Source: Legionella fallonii LLAP-10 (GTDB taxonomy: Bacteria > Pseudomonadota > Gammaproteobacteria > Legionellales > Legionellaceae). Taken from it: a stretch of 64,000 nt of DNA. A program made the position numbers and the translations under genes. Shown in pieces: positions 1-7,270 of the stretch (positions are counted from its first letter, which is position 1; each line of letters starts with the position of its first letter). The notes under the pieces were generated by a model. The model was not told where the DNA came from and searched no databases. It was given only the letters and a program-made list of their open reading frames with translations. The stretch is taken from NCBI RefSeq assembly GCF_000953135.1, contig NZ_LN614827.1, positions 4,015,501 to 4,079,500 on the forward strand, given 5' to 3'.

Positions 1-1
1 G

Positions 2-55
2 CCACCAGATGAGCAATTGTACCTTAACGCCTGTTCACAGCTTTGCGAAGAATAA
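2..55 (+). CDS. 3' end of an upstream gene (partial)
   Basis: An open frame enters from the left edge and ends at TAA 53-55, giving a C-terminal peptide that begins PPDEQLYLNAC. Only 17 codons are visible, so neither the family nor the reality of the gene can be established. It would end about 175 bases before ubiE, and the spacer between them looks non-coding. Confidence 0.3.
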   Translation, partial: PPDEQLYLNACSQLCEE

Positions 56-181
56 AGTAAGCACAGTGCGTTGCACTATTTTTAATAGGCTTTGGAATAA
101 AGCTTAATTACTTAATCGCACGTAGGGGCATCTTAAAGTTATAGGTTGCAATAAACCCATTGCTATTTTAACTGGGTATCT

Positions 182-193
182 TGATAATTATCA
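182..193. promoter_or_regulatory. Perfect 12-bp palindrome upstream of ubiE
   Basis: TGATAATTATCA is self-complementary and lies about 40 bases before the ubiE start, in an AT-rich stretch. It could be an operator or promoter element, but palindromes of this length also arise by chance in AT-rich DNA. No clear -35/-10 pair was recognised beside it. Confidence 0.2.
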
Positions 194-231
194 GTTAAGA
201 TGAGTAATTTAATCGAGCTGACGCATTATTT

Positions 232-984
232 ATGACTAGCCAGGAAAAAACCACCCATTTTGGATTTGAATCAGTCGCATGGGATGAAAAAGAAAAGAAA
301 GTAGCTGAAGTCTTTCATTCTGTCGCTAAAAATTATGACCTAATGAATGATTTAATGTCTATGGGAATTCACCATGTGTGGAAACGATTCACAGTTGAAC
401 TAAGTCAAGTTCATCCAGGGCAGTGTGTTCTTGACTTGGCTGGTGGCAGTGGAGATCTAACCCGACTATTAGCTAAAAAAGTGGGAGAAACAGGCCAGGT
501 TATTCTTGCCGATATTAATGACGCCATGCTACAGGTCGGTCGCGATCGCCTATTAAATGAAGGACTTTATAAAAACATTAATTTTGTGCAAGGAAATGCC
601 CAATGTCTGCCTTTCGCAAATAATACGTTTCATTGTATTACTATGGGATTCGGACTTAGAAACGTGACGGACAAAGAAGAAGCGCTCCGCTCCATGTATA
701 GAGTATGTAAACCTGGTGGAAAACTCATGATTTTAGAGTTCTCAACGCCCACGCTTCCAGGGTTAAAGTCCGTGTATGACTGGTATTCATTTAATATTTT
801 GCCCAAACTGGGAAAGTTATTTGCTCAAGATGCGAGCAGTTATCAATATCTTGCGGAGTCAATACGGATGCATCCTGATCAAGAGTCTCTACAGACATTG
901 ATCGAAAAAGCAGGATTTGAAGATTGTCATTATCATAATTTAAGTGGAGGCATTGTTGCGTTGCACATTGCCTACAAATATTGA
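232..984 (+). CDS. ubiE: Ubiquinone/menaquinone C-methyltransferase UbiE
   Basis: SAM-dependent methyltransferase that adds the C-methyl group to the benzoquinol ring in ubiquinone synthesis, and to demethylmenaquinol where that pathway exists. At 250 residues it matches the E. coli length of about 251. The SAM-binding motif [12 protein letters not shown] lies at residues 67-78. Both family signatures are present: [16 protein letters not shown] at 35-50 and [15 protein letters not shown] at 157-171. It is the first gene of an apparent operon with ubiJ, a chimeric gene, ubiB and tatAB, with ubiJ starting 7 bases after its stop. No strong Shine-Dalgarno sequence precedes the ATG. The identification is secure. 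Confidence 0.97.
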   Translation: MTSQEKTTHFGFESVAWDEKEKKVAEVFHSVAKNYDLMNDLMSMGIHHVWKRFTVELSQVHPGQCVLDLAGGSGDLTRLLAKKVGETGQVILADINDAMLQVGRDRLLNEGLYKNINFVQGNAQCLPFANNTFHCITMGFGLRNVTDKEEALRSMYRVCKPGGKLMILEFSTPTLPGLKSVYDWYSFNILPKLGKLFAQDASSYQYLAESIRMHPDQESLQTLIEKAGFEDCHYHNLSGGIVALHIAYKY

Positions 985-991
985 GTTGATT

Positions 992-1609
992 ATGTTAAAA
1001 AAATATTCCTTAAAAGCACTACAAAAAGCGATTAATCAAGCGATGAATCTTGATGAGCACATGCCTGATAAGCTTAAAGCGCTGCATGGTAAAGTGCTTA
1101 AAATGGTTATTACCCCGTTGAATGTCAGTTTCTTTATCCAATTTGATGAAGATAAAATGCTCCTATTAGATCGCTACGAGAACCAACCTGATACGATTAT
1201 CCATAGTAGCCCCATAGGTTTAATAAGACTCAGTTTACTTCCTGCTTCTAAGGCTCGCTCATTATTCAATGATAAAGTCCATATGTCTGGAGACATAGAA
1301 TTGGGACAAAAAGTTAAAAAATTATTTGATGAAATGGATATAGATTGGGAAGGGCATTTAGCTCATTTTACAGGTGATGTAGTGGCCCATCAAATCGGCT
1401 CATTAGTGCGTAAGGGTATAGCTTTTAAAAGACAACTTAGCCAAAATATGCGTCATAACATCACCGAATATCTGCAAGAAGAACTACGCTTATTTCCTTC
1501 ACGCGATGAATTAGAAGACTTTTATAACGATGTAGATGAACTCTTATTAAACGTTGAACGAGTTCAAGCTCATATAAATCAATTGCTGAATAAGAATGAA
1601 CCCCATTAA
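992..1609 (+). CDS. ubiJ: Ubiquinone biosynthesis accessory factor UbiJ (SCP2 domain)
   Basis: UbiJ is a soluble accessory protein of the multienzyme ubiquinone complex, with an N-terminal SCP2 lipid-binding fold and a helical C-terminus. The product has 205 residues, near the usual ~200. The C-terminus has the family pattern EELRLFPSRDELEDFYNDVD followed by QAHINQL. I chose the ATG at 992, just after ubiE, because an earlier in-frame ATG at 944 lies inside ubiE. The last 14 bases overlap the start of the next gene. Its C-terminal ~80 residues are duplicated in that next gene. Confidence 0.93.
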   Translation: MLKKYSLKALQKAINQAMNLDEHMPDKLKALHGKVLKMVITPLNVSFFIQFDEDKMLLLDRYENQPDTIIHSSPIGLIRLSLLPASKARSLFNDKVHMSGDIELGQKVKKLFDEMDIDWEGHLAHFTGDVVAHQIGSLVRKGIAFKRQLSQNMRHNITEYLQEELRLFPSRDELEDFYNDVDELLLNVERVQAHINQLLNKNEPH

Positions 1610-2276
1610 ACGATTAATCCGCGTCATCTCTATTAATGCGTTTCTAGCAAAATATACGTTAAAAAGCGCCTTACTGCTGCTAAAATTATTCTCGCCCCTA
1701 CAGGTTGTAAAATGGCTCAATCCCAAGCGTTGGTTTCGTAAAAAAACGACATTGCCTCATGAATCACCCCAACTCTCTTTAAATGATTTTAAGCCATTAC
1801 TTGCTACACTTGGTAGCGTGTTATCAACTCGTCAGGCCATACAGTCCAACGGGATAAAACAGAAGTTTGACCGCTTTAAAAATAAAATGACCCCGGTTAT
1901 CAACCCGGAAACTGAAATTATTACAGAAGCAAGTAACGAGCCCTTTTTTTCAGAAGTAGAAATGAACACCAATAAAACAGAGGATTTAAGTTCTCACATT
2001 AAAAAATTATGGAATGAACTTAATCTCCCCCAATTTACAGGTGATGGAATAGGCCAACAAATAGGCTCTCTAGTAAATAAAGGTAAAGAATTCAAAAAAC
2101 AAGTGGCTGACTCCCTGCAACTCAATATAGTTGAATATATTCAAGAAGAATTGCGTGTTTATCCATCACGAGATGAATTGAATGATTTTTTCAACGAAAT
2201 AGACGAGTTATCATTAAGCGTTGGACGTTTACAAGCACATGTTAATCAATTAATGAGCTCTCATGAAATCAATTAG
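1596..2276 (+). CDS. Chimeric protein: UbiB-like N-terminus joined to UbiJ-like C-terminus
   Basis: An unbroken 226-codon gene between ubiJ and ubiB. Residues 1-100 align with UbiB 1-100 without gaps, about one third identical, sharing LNPxxWFRK at 41-49 and LSTR at 76-79. The UbiB KxGQ motif (KFGQ 71-74) is replaced by TLGS. Residues 147-226 align with UbiJ 126-205 without gaps, roughly 46 of 80 identical, including EEL-R and PSRDEL. Residues ~101-133 are a linker without a clear match. It has neither the UbiB ATPase core nor a complete SCP2 domain. It overlaps ubiJ by 14 bases (1596-1609) and ubiB by 14 bases (2263-2276). Function is unknown; a role in the UbiB/UbiJ complex is an inference. 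Confidence 0.9.
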   Translation: MNPIKRLIRVISINAFLAKYTLKSALLLLKLFSPLQVVKWLNPKRWFRKKTTLPHESPQLSLNDFKPLLATLGSVLSTRQAIQSNGIKQKFDRFKNKMTPVINPETEIITEASNEPFFSEVEMNTNKTEDLSSHIKKLWNELNLPQFTGDGIGQQIGSLVNKGKEFKKQVADSLQLNIVEYIQEELRVYPSRDELNDFFNEIDELSLSVGRLQAHVNQLMSSHEIN

Positions 2277-3915
2277 ACAACTAATACGCCTCATCCACAT
2301 CAATTATATACTTGCCAGAAATGGCTTGGATAATGTCGTTGTATCTTTAAGAATATTTGCTCCTATTCGCTTTATTGTGTATTTAAATCCATGGAACTGG
2401 TTTCGTAAAATACATTTAACTCGTGGCCAAGCGTTACGAAAATCACTAGAAGAATTAGGCCCTATATTTATCAAGTTCGGCCAAGCTCTTTCCACCAGAC
2501 CGGATATATTGCCAGATGATATCGCCATAGAATTAAGCAAATTACAAGATAAAGTACCTCCGTTTCCAAGCGACAAGGCCATGAAAATTCTTGAAAAAGC
2601 TTATGGGCAATCCCCCCATGATTTTTTTGCACTATTTGATCCCATTGCCTTAGCGTCAGCATCTATGGCTCAAGTTCATGCCGCAACATTAAAAACAGGC
2701 GAAGAGGTCGTCATTAAAATACTCCGACCTAATATGCGTCGTATTATAGAACAAGACTTAAGTATCATGCATACCATCGCCTCTTTCGCTGAGCGATATT
2801 GGCCAGAAGGCAGGCGATTAAAACCTAAAGAAATAGTTACGGAATTTGAACATACTCTATTAGATGAACTCGATTTATTACGAGAAGCCGCTAATGCAAC
2901 GCAGCTTCGACGTAACTTTATGAACTCTCCTTTACTCTATATTCCTGAAATACATTGGGATTATTCACGTAAAAATATACTGGTCATGGAGCGTATACAC
3001 GGTATACCAGTTTCTGATGTACATAATTTACAACAACACCATATTGATATCAAAAAACTAGCCGAGCGCGGTGTCGAGATCTTTTTTACTCAGGTATTCC
3101 GTGATTGTTTTTTCCATGCTGATATGCATCCAGGCAATATCTTTGTCTCTTACAAGCACCCTAATGATCCCCAATATATCTGTATTGATTTTGGTATCAT
3201 TGGAACGCTAAATGACAGTGATAAGCGCTATTTAGCAGAAAACCTATTAGCCTTTTTTAATAGAGATTACCGCCGCGTTGCTCAGTTACACGTAGAATCT
3301 GGTTGGGTAGCCCGTGATACGCGTATTGAAGAGTTTGAAAGCGCTATCCGCACTGTTTGTGAGCCCATTTTTGAAAAACCCTTAAAAGATATTTCTTTTG
3401 CGCAAGTGGTATTACGCTTATTCCAAGTGGCGCGAAGATTTCATATGGTGGTACAACCTCAACTTATTCTATTACAAAAAACTCTACTGGCCATTGAAGG
3501 CTTAGGGCGCCAACTTTATCCAGACTTAGATCTATGGACAACAGCAAAACCTTTTTTAGAAAAATGGATAAAGGAACAAATTGGCGTAAAAGCCTTTTTA
3601 CAGCAATTGAAATTAAATTTACCATTCATCACAGAGCAACTTCCTCATTTGCCTAAATTAGCTTTTGATGTACTACAGCTAAAAAAAGAACAATTGATTA
3701 TCAATAGAGAAATAAGAGAAAGCAGTCAGTTGGAACAGCGCACACAAAACCTGCAATGGAAAAGTATTGCTATCGGTGTATTTGCATCACTCCTGCCAAT
3801 TGGAGTCATTAATTATTTCCATCTCTTAAATTATAGACACCTAGCATTTATTACCTTCGCGGGAGCAGCGTTAGCTGGCCTTTTTGCACTCATTAACCGT
3901 AAAGCAAGGAGTTAA
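2263..3915 (+). CDS. ubiB: UbiB, ABC1/COQ8-family atypical kinase/ATPase of ubiquinone synthesis
   Basis: Membrane-anchored atypical kinase-like ATPase that supports ubiquinone production (COQ8/ADCK family). At 550 residues it matches the family length of about 546. Visible motifs are KFGQ at 71-74 (KxGQ), the alanine-containing nucleotide loop ASASMAQVH at 131-139, a catalytic lysine near 152 in VVIKILRP, HADMHPGNI at 285-293 and DFG at 309-311. Two hydrophobic helices close the protein, roughly at residues 500-545. The ATG overlaps the end of the chimeric gene by 14 bases. The tatA ATG begins one base after the stop, which indicates one transcript. Confidence 0.97.
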   Translation: MKSIRQLIRLIHINYILARNGLDNVVVSLRIFAPIRFIVYLNPWNWFRKIHLTRGQALRKSLEELGPIFIKFGQALSTRPDILPDDIAIELSKLQDKVPPFPSDKAMKILEKAYGQSPHDFFALFDPIALASASMAQVHAATLKTGEEVVIKILRPNMRRIIEQDLSIMHTIASFAERYWPEGRRLKPKEIVTEFEHTLLDELDLLREAANATQLRRNFMNSPLLYIPEIHWDYSRKNILVMERIHGIPVSDVHNLQQHHIDIKKLAERGVEIFFTQVFRDCFFHADMHPGNIFVSYKHPNDPQYICIDFGIIGTLNDSDKRYLAENLLAFFNRDYRRVAQLHVESGWVARDTRIEEFESAIRTVCEPIFEKPLKDISFAQVVLRLFQVARRFHMVVQPQLILLQKTLLAIEGLGRQLYPDLDLWTTAKPFLEKWIKEQIGVKAFLQQLKLNLPFITEQLPHLPKLAFDVLQLKKEQLIINREIRESSQLEQRTQNLQWKSIAIGVFASLLPIGVINYFHLLNYRHLAFITFAGAALAGLFALINRKARS

Positions 3916-3916
3916 C

Positions 3917-4102
3917 ATGGGATTAAGTGGTATCAGCCCATTATCATTATTACTCATATTAGCCATTATTATTGCCCTTTTTGGTACCTCAAAATTAAAA
4001 ACTATAGGTACTGATCTAGGAGAGGCAATAAAAAATTTCCGCAAAGCACTAAATGATGATCATTCTGATGGTCCTAACAAAGATGAGAATAAACCTTCAT
4101 GA
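3917..4102 (+). CDS. tatA: Twin-arginine translocase subunit TatA
   Basis: Small pore-forming subunit of the Tat system, which exports folded proteins across the inner membrane. The 61-residue product has an N-terminal membrane helix (about 8-22), the hinge FGTSKL and an amphipathic helix ending EAIKNFRKAL, then a charged tail. The ATG at 3917 is preceded by AAGGAG at a good distance; an upstream in-frame ATG at 3884 lies inside ubiB and is rejected. Its stop overlaps the tatB ATG as ATGA. No tatC follows. Confidence 0.92.
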   Translation: MGLSGISPLSLLLILAIIIALFGTSKLKTIGTDLGEAIKNFRKALNDDHSDGPNKDENKPS

Positions 4103-4341
4103 GCGGCGGGGAGTTATTACTGACATTTATCGTTGCCCTAATAGTCTTTGGACCATCAAAATTACCTATGCTTGCAACTCATCTTGGTTTATTAGTACGC
4201 AAAATCAATCAAATCAAAGTACAAGCCGCTGCATTTTGGCAGCAACAGCTTAATGAACATCAACTAAATGAAAATCAACGTCGAGCAGCGCAAGGCGATG
4301 AGCAATACAAAGAAAGGTTATCTGAGCGAACTGAGGATTAA
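4099..4341 (+). CDS. tatB: Twin-arginine translocase subunit TatB (short)
   Basis: TatB forms the Tat substrate receptor together with TatC. The 80-residue protein has an N-terminal membrane helix, the hallmark FGPSKLP (about residues 17-23) and a long amphipathic, charged helix. It is much shorter than the ~170 residues of E. coli TatB, lacking most of the variable tail. It overlaps tatA by four bases and ends the operon. TatA and TatB are closely related; the proline after the hinge and the gene order favour TatB. Confidence 0.85.
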   Translation: MSGGELLLTFIVALIVFGPSKLPMLATHLGLLVRKINQIKVQAAAFWQQQLNEHQLNENQRRAAQGDEQYKERLSERTED

Positions 4342-4453
4342 GCATACCTCATCAACGGTTAACGACGTCAGATTAAATTTTTGAATGAATGCCAAGCTCA
4401 ATGTACCCTTGATGCAGCCAGCGTGGTCAACATCCTTGGTCGGATCAAAATAC

Positions 4454-4509
4454 CCCATAGCCGTTAAGCTAAGGGGGGTATTTAGTAGCCTTAGCTTGAC
4501 GGCTATGGG
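4454..4509. terminator. 21-bp near-perfect hairpin between convergent genes
   Basis: Arms 4454-4474 and 4489-4509 pair over 21 positions with one G-T wobble, around a 14-base loop. The hairpin lies between tatB (plus) and the MFS gene (minus), where a bidirectional terminator would be expected. There is no long T run on either side, so a classical intrinsic terminator is not certain and the arms could belong to a small repeat element. The rest of 4342-4565 shows nothing I recognise. Confidence 0.55.
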
Positions 4510-4565
4510 TCAAAATAGTCAAAGCGCTGGCATTATGACCTGGATAATGTGACAGAATAGCCTTG

Positions 4566-5834
4566 CTAACAGGCAAGAACCAAGTTCTGTCTCTGCCTCA
4601 TTCTTACCCCAAGAAAACAAACAATTAATGCTCCCAAGCAGGCACTGGCAGGAATAAGCATCAGTGCAGATTGATAAGCTACAAGGCTGTATTGTTTTAT
4701 ACCACCAACGCCCAAGGATCCAGTCCAAAACATATCCATAAGTTTCCCTATGAGCGTATGAAAAAAAGATCCCCCAAGCATATTAATACAATTAAGAAAA
4801 GCGACAGTAACTCCTAAATAATGGGCTTTTACCAGATTCGCGCCCGCAGCAAAAACGATTACCTGATAACAGCACATCACCCCTATACTAAAAAATAAGC
4901 TCGCCAAATACCACCAGTGATAATTTTTACAGGATAATAAAGCCAGAAAGGCAACGGCCATACCAAAACCGCATAAAGCAATCACTGTATAATTACCTAG
5001 TTTTTTACTACAAAAGGCTAATAATGGTCCGCCACCAAGCATACCAAAAAAGACAAAAGAGATAAGCTGTGCCGCACTGCTCTTATTTATTGAGTAGGCC
5101 TCCATTAAATAAGGTATACCCCAGACATCACTAAACCCCTCTAAAGATCCAACCATTAAAAGATTCGCTAAAGCTAACAGCCAAATTGCCGGAGAAGAAA
5201 GCAATGCTTTAAAATGCTTTATTTTGAACGACTCATTACTACTCTCATTGTTTTCTTTATTTTGATTGGGTCGCAAAAAACAATAAGCACCATAACCAAT
5301 CAATATAGAGATCAGTGCCAATGCTATCGCGATATGCTGCCAATCAAACGCTTCAATAAGTAAGCTGATTGGCTTGCCACCAAAGATTGCTCCTATCAAA
5401 CCAACAGTAAAAGAAAGTCCTATCATCCTGGTATATTGCTTTGCAAAAAACCATTCTGAAACTACTTTTGATACGCCTAAAAATCCTACAGCTGAACCAG
5501 CGCCAACTAAAAATCGACTGAAACATGCCAGATACCAATTATTGGAGTAGGTAAACAATAAGGTAGCAAGACCGCAAAGCAAGGCGAAAGCAAATACTAT
5601 ATATTTTGCACCAAAACGATCTAAAAGCATGGCAACAGGAATCTGCATACCAGAATAGCCATAATAATAAAATGCAGCGATTACGCCAAACTGACTGCTG
5701 CTGATAGAATATTGCTCCATCATTTGCTGCATCATCAAACCCGGCCATAGGCGCAAAATAAATTGATATGCAAAAAATAATAAAGGAAAAAGCCACATAG
5801 CATAGGGTAAATAGTTATTTCTGGACGTATACAT
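4566..5834 (-). CDS. Major facilitator superfamily transporter
   Basis: A 422-residue inner-membrane protein with about twelve hydrophobic segments and the MFS loop between helices 2 and 3 (MLLDRFGAKY, related to the consensus GxLaDrxGrk). MFS proteins carry small solutes by uniport, symport or antiport. The substrate cannot be read here; Legionella relatives include amino-acid and nucleoside carriers, but no specific match is claimed. I prefer the ATG at 5834, which follows GAGGTGGGG, over an in-frame ATG at 5846 that lacks a ribosome site. It is transcribed alone, convergent with tatB. Confidence 0.85.
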   Translation of the reverse strand: MYTSRNNYLPYAMWLFPLLFFAYQFILRLWPGLMMQQMMEQYSISSSQFGVIAAFYYYGYSGMQIPVAMLLDRFGAKYIVFAFALLCGLATLLFTYSNNWYLACFSRFLVGAGSAVGFLGVSKVVSEWFFAKQYTRMIGLSFTVGLIGAIFGGKPISLLIEAFDWQHIAIALALISILIGYGAYCFLRPNQNKENNESSNESFKIKHFKALLSSPAIWLLALANLLMVGSLEGFSDVWGIPYLMEAYSINKSSAAQLISFVFFGMLGGGPLLAFCSKKLGNYTVIALCGFGMAVAFLALLSCKNYHWWYLASLFFSIGVMCCYQVIVFAAGANLVKAHYLGVTVAFLNCINMLGGSFFHTLIGKLMDMFWTGSLGVGGIKQYSLVAYQSALMLIPASACLGALIVCFLGVRMRQRQNLVLAC

Positions 5835-6314
5835 GCCCCACCTCATCCTATAAATCGTTTAAAGTTTAATCACAAAAAATCCGTCAGTTTGATTGTCCGC
5901 TTGAGCCACTCTCCCTAGAGAGGCACGGATAATCAACAACAGCTGACCGCTCTAGGGTAAGTGGGGCAAGAGAATAATATTGATAATAATGTTTTGAATA
6001 GATAAATAATCGCAGCACAATAAGCTCTGAGTAGATGAATCTACCCATAATGAATTGCTTATGTTAAGGCTACCTTTATTCATAATCAGAGGAATATGTC
6101 TTAAGTTTTCTATTAATTCCAATTAAAATAACAAATTGACCATTTGTTTGTCAACAATTAATTAACAATAGCCATCTCTTCTTCTCAGGCCGTAGAAGAA
6201 GGGATTTTAGAGTGTAATTAAGATGTACCGATCTATTTAAGAGAGGAACTCCCCAAAGACTACCATCAAAAGCCATGCTACTATCGTAACTCACCTATTA
6301 ATAATCTAAATACA
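5835..6314. other. Intergenic region with inverted repeats, no gene
   Basis: This 480-base stretch between the divergent MFS and GST-like genes has no credible coding frame. It holds a 15-base inverted repeat with two mismatches and a ~30-base spacer (5906-5920 and 5950-5964), a nested CTCTC/GAGAG hairpin inside the left arm region, and a second hairpin at 6178-6201. Promoters for both flanking genes should lie here, but no convincing -35/-10 pair was identified. Confidence 0.5.
6178..6201. repeat. 8-bp perfect hairpin
   Basis: CTTCTTCT at 6178-6185 pairs with AGAAGAAG at 6194-6201 around an 8-base loop, and one further G-T and one C-G pair can extend the stem. It lies about 115 bases before the GST-like gene. 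It could be a terminator remnant or a 5' untranslated structure. Confidence 0.35.
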
Positions 6315-6911
6315 ATGAACCATCCAATACTTTACACTTTTAGACGTTGCCCTTATGCCATCAGAGCAAGAATGGCTTTAGCTTATGCTCATATTCAGGT
6401 GGAGCAACGTGAGGTGGATCTAAAAAACAAACCTCTCGATATGCTAAAGGCGTCGGCCAAAGGCACCGTTCCCGTCTTAATATTGGAGAGTGGCCAGGTT
6501 ATTGATCAAAGTATTGATATTATGCTTTGGGCATTAACCCAATCCGATTGCGATGGCTGGCTCAATCTGGAGTTAAAGGATAAGAGCGATGAATTAATTT
6601 ACAATAATGACGTTCTATTTAAACCCTTATTAGATCGTTATAAATACTCACAACTCCCAGAAGAAAGTCAACTTTATAAAGAGCAAAGCCACCGTTATCT
6701 CCATCAACTTAATCGACTGTTGATGAAACATCACTATTTGCTAACTGATAAGATCAACCTCGCTGATGTAGCATTATTTCCCTTTATCAGACAGTTCTCC
6801 ATGGTTGATAGCCAATGGTTTGAACAAACGGAATACAAGCACCTGCACGCATGGTTACAGTCTTTTTTAAGCTCAGAGCTATTTCTTTCTGTGATGAAAA
6901 AACATCCTTAA
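6315..6911 (+). CDS. Glutathione S-transferase-like protein (thioredoxin-fold N-terminus)
   Basis: A 198-residue cytosolic protein. The N-terminal ~75 residues form a GST/glutaredoxin-like thioredoxin fold: LYTFRRCPYAIRARMAL, with a possible active-site Cys12 in CPYA, and the cis-proline segment GTVPVL around residue 50. The rest is helical like a GST C-terminal domain, with DVALFPFIRQF. It probably binds glutathione or acts as a small thiol-dependent transferase or reductase, but the substrate is unknown. Its start has little Shine-Dalgarno support. It stands alone, followed by a hairpin-rich spacer. Confidence 0.8.
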   Translation: MNHPILYTFRRCPYAIRARMALAYAHIQVEQREVDLKNKPLDMLKASAKGTVPVLILESGQVIDQSIDIMLWALTQSDCDGWLNLELKDKSDELIYNNDVLFKPLLDRYKYSQLPEESQLYKEQSHRYLHQLNRLLMKHHYLLTDKINLADVALFPFIRQFSMVDSQWFEQTEYKHLHAWLQSFLSSELFLSVMKKHP

Positions 6912-7270
6912 TCATCCTATAAAAAATTATAAGCCCTATTATAGTCATCTAATGGTGCTCTCCATGAAGAAGGCACAACGCCACTACAAGGATTCCCACT
7001 GCCTTTAATGCGAATCCCCGCGGCATAGACCGCGAGGGCCATGATGTGGCTCCAGTTATGGATACCACGGTCTATGCCGCGGTAATTCGGCACTAAATAA
7101 TCCATTAACTTAATGGCAGAATACTGACGCCCCTCGACTTGTTTGGGAGATCCAAAGATTCTACATTGAGACTAGCTCTCTGGATCCCGTGGACCAGCCA
7201 CGGGACGTCGGTAAATACCTTAAGTAAGTACCATTGGGCCATGAGCCCAAGGACCAGGGAATAACTATAA
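6912..7270. repeat. Hairpin-rich intergenic segment with four perfect stem-loops
   Basis: This 359-base spacer between two convergent genes holds four inverted repeats in a row. Arms 7018-7032 and 7068-7082 are a perfect 15-bp match containing CCGCGGCATAGACCG, extended by CGAAT/ATTCG after a 2-base mismatch. 7102-7116 is CCATTAA-C-TTAATGG. 7185-7192 pairs with 7198-7205 (TCCCGTGG/CCACGGGA). 7234-7239 pairs with 7245-7250 (TTGGGC/GCCCAA). No credible gene is present. The density suggests a composite of small palindromic repeats, some of which may serve as terminators. Confidence 0.6.

Noticed and set aside
2304..2662. Minus-strand open frames opposite ubiB
   Set aside because: They are antisense to strongly conserved UbiB codons and show no protein family or ribosome site.
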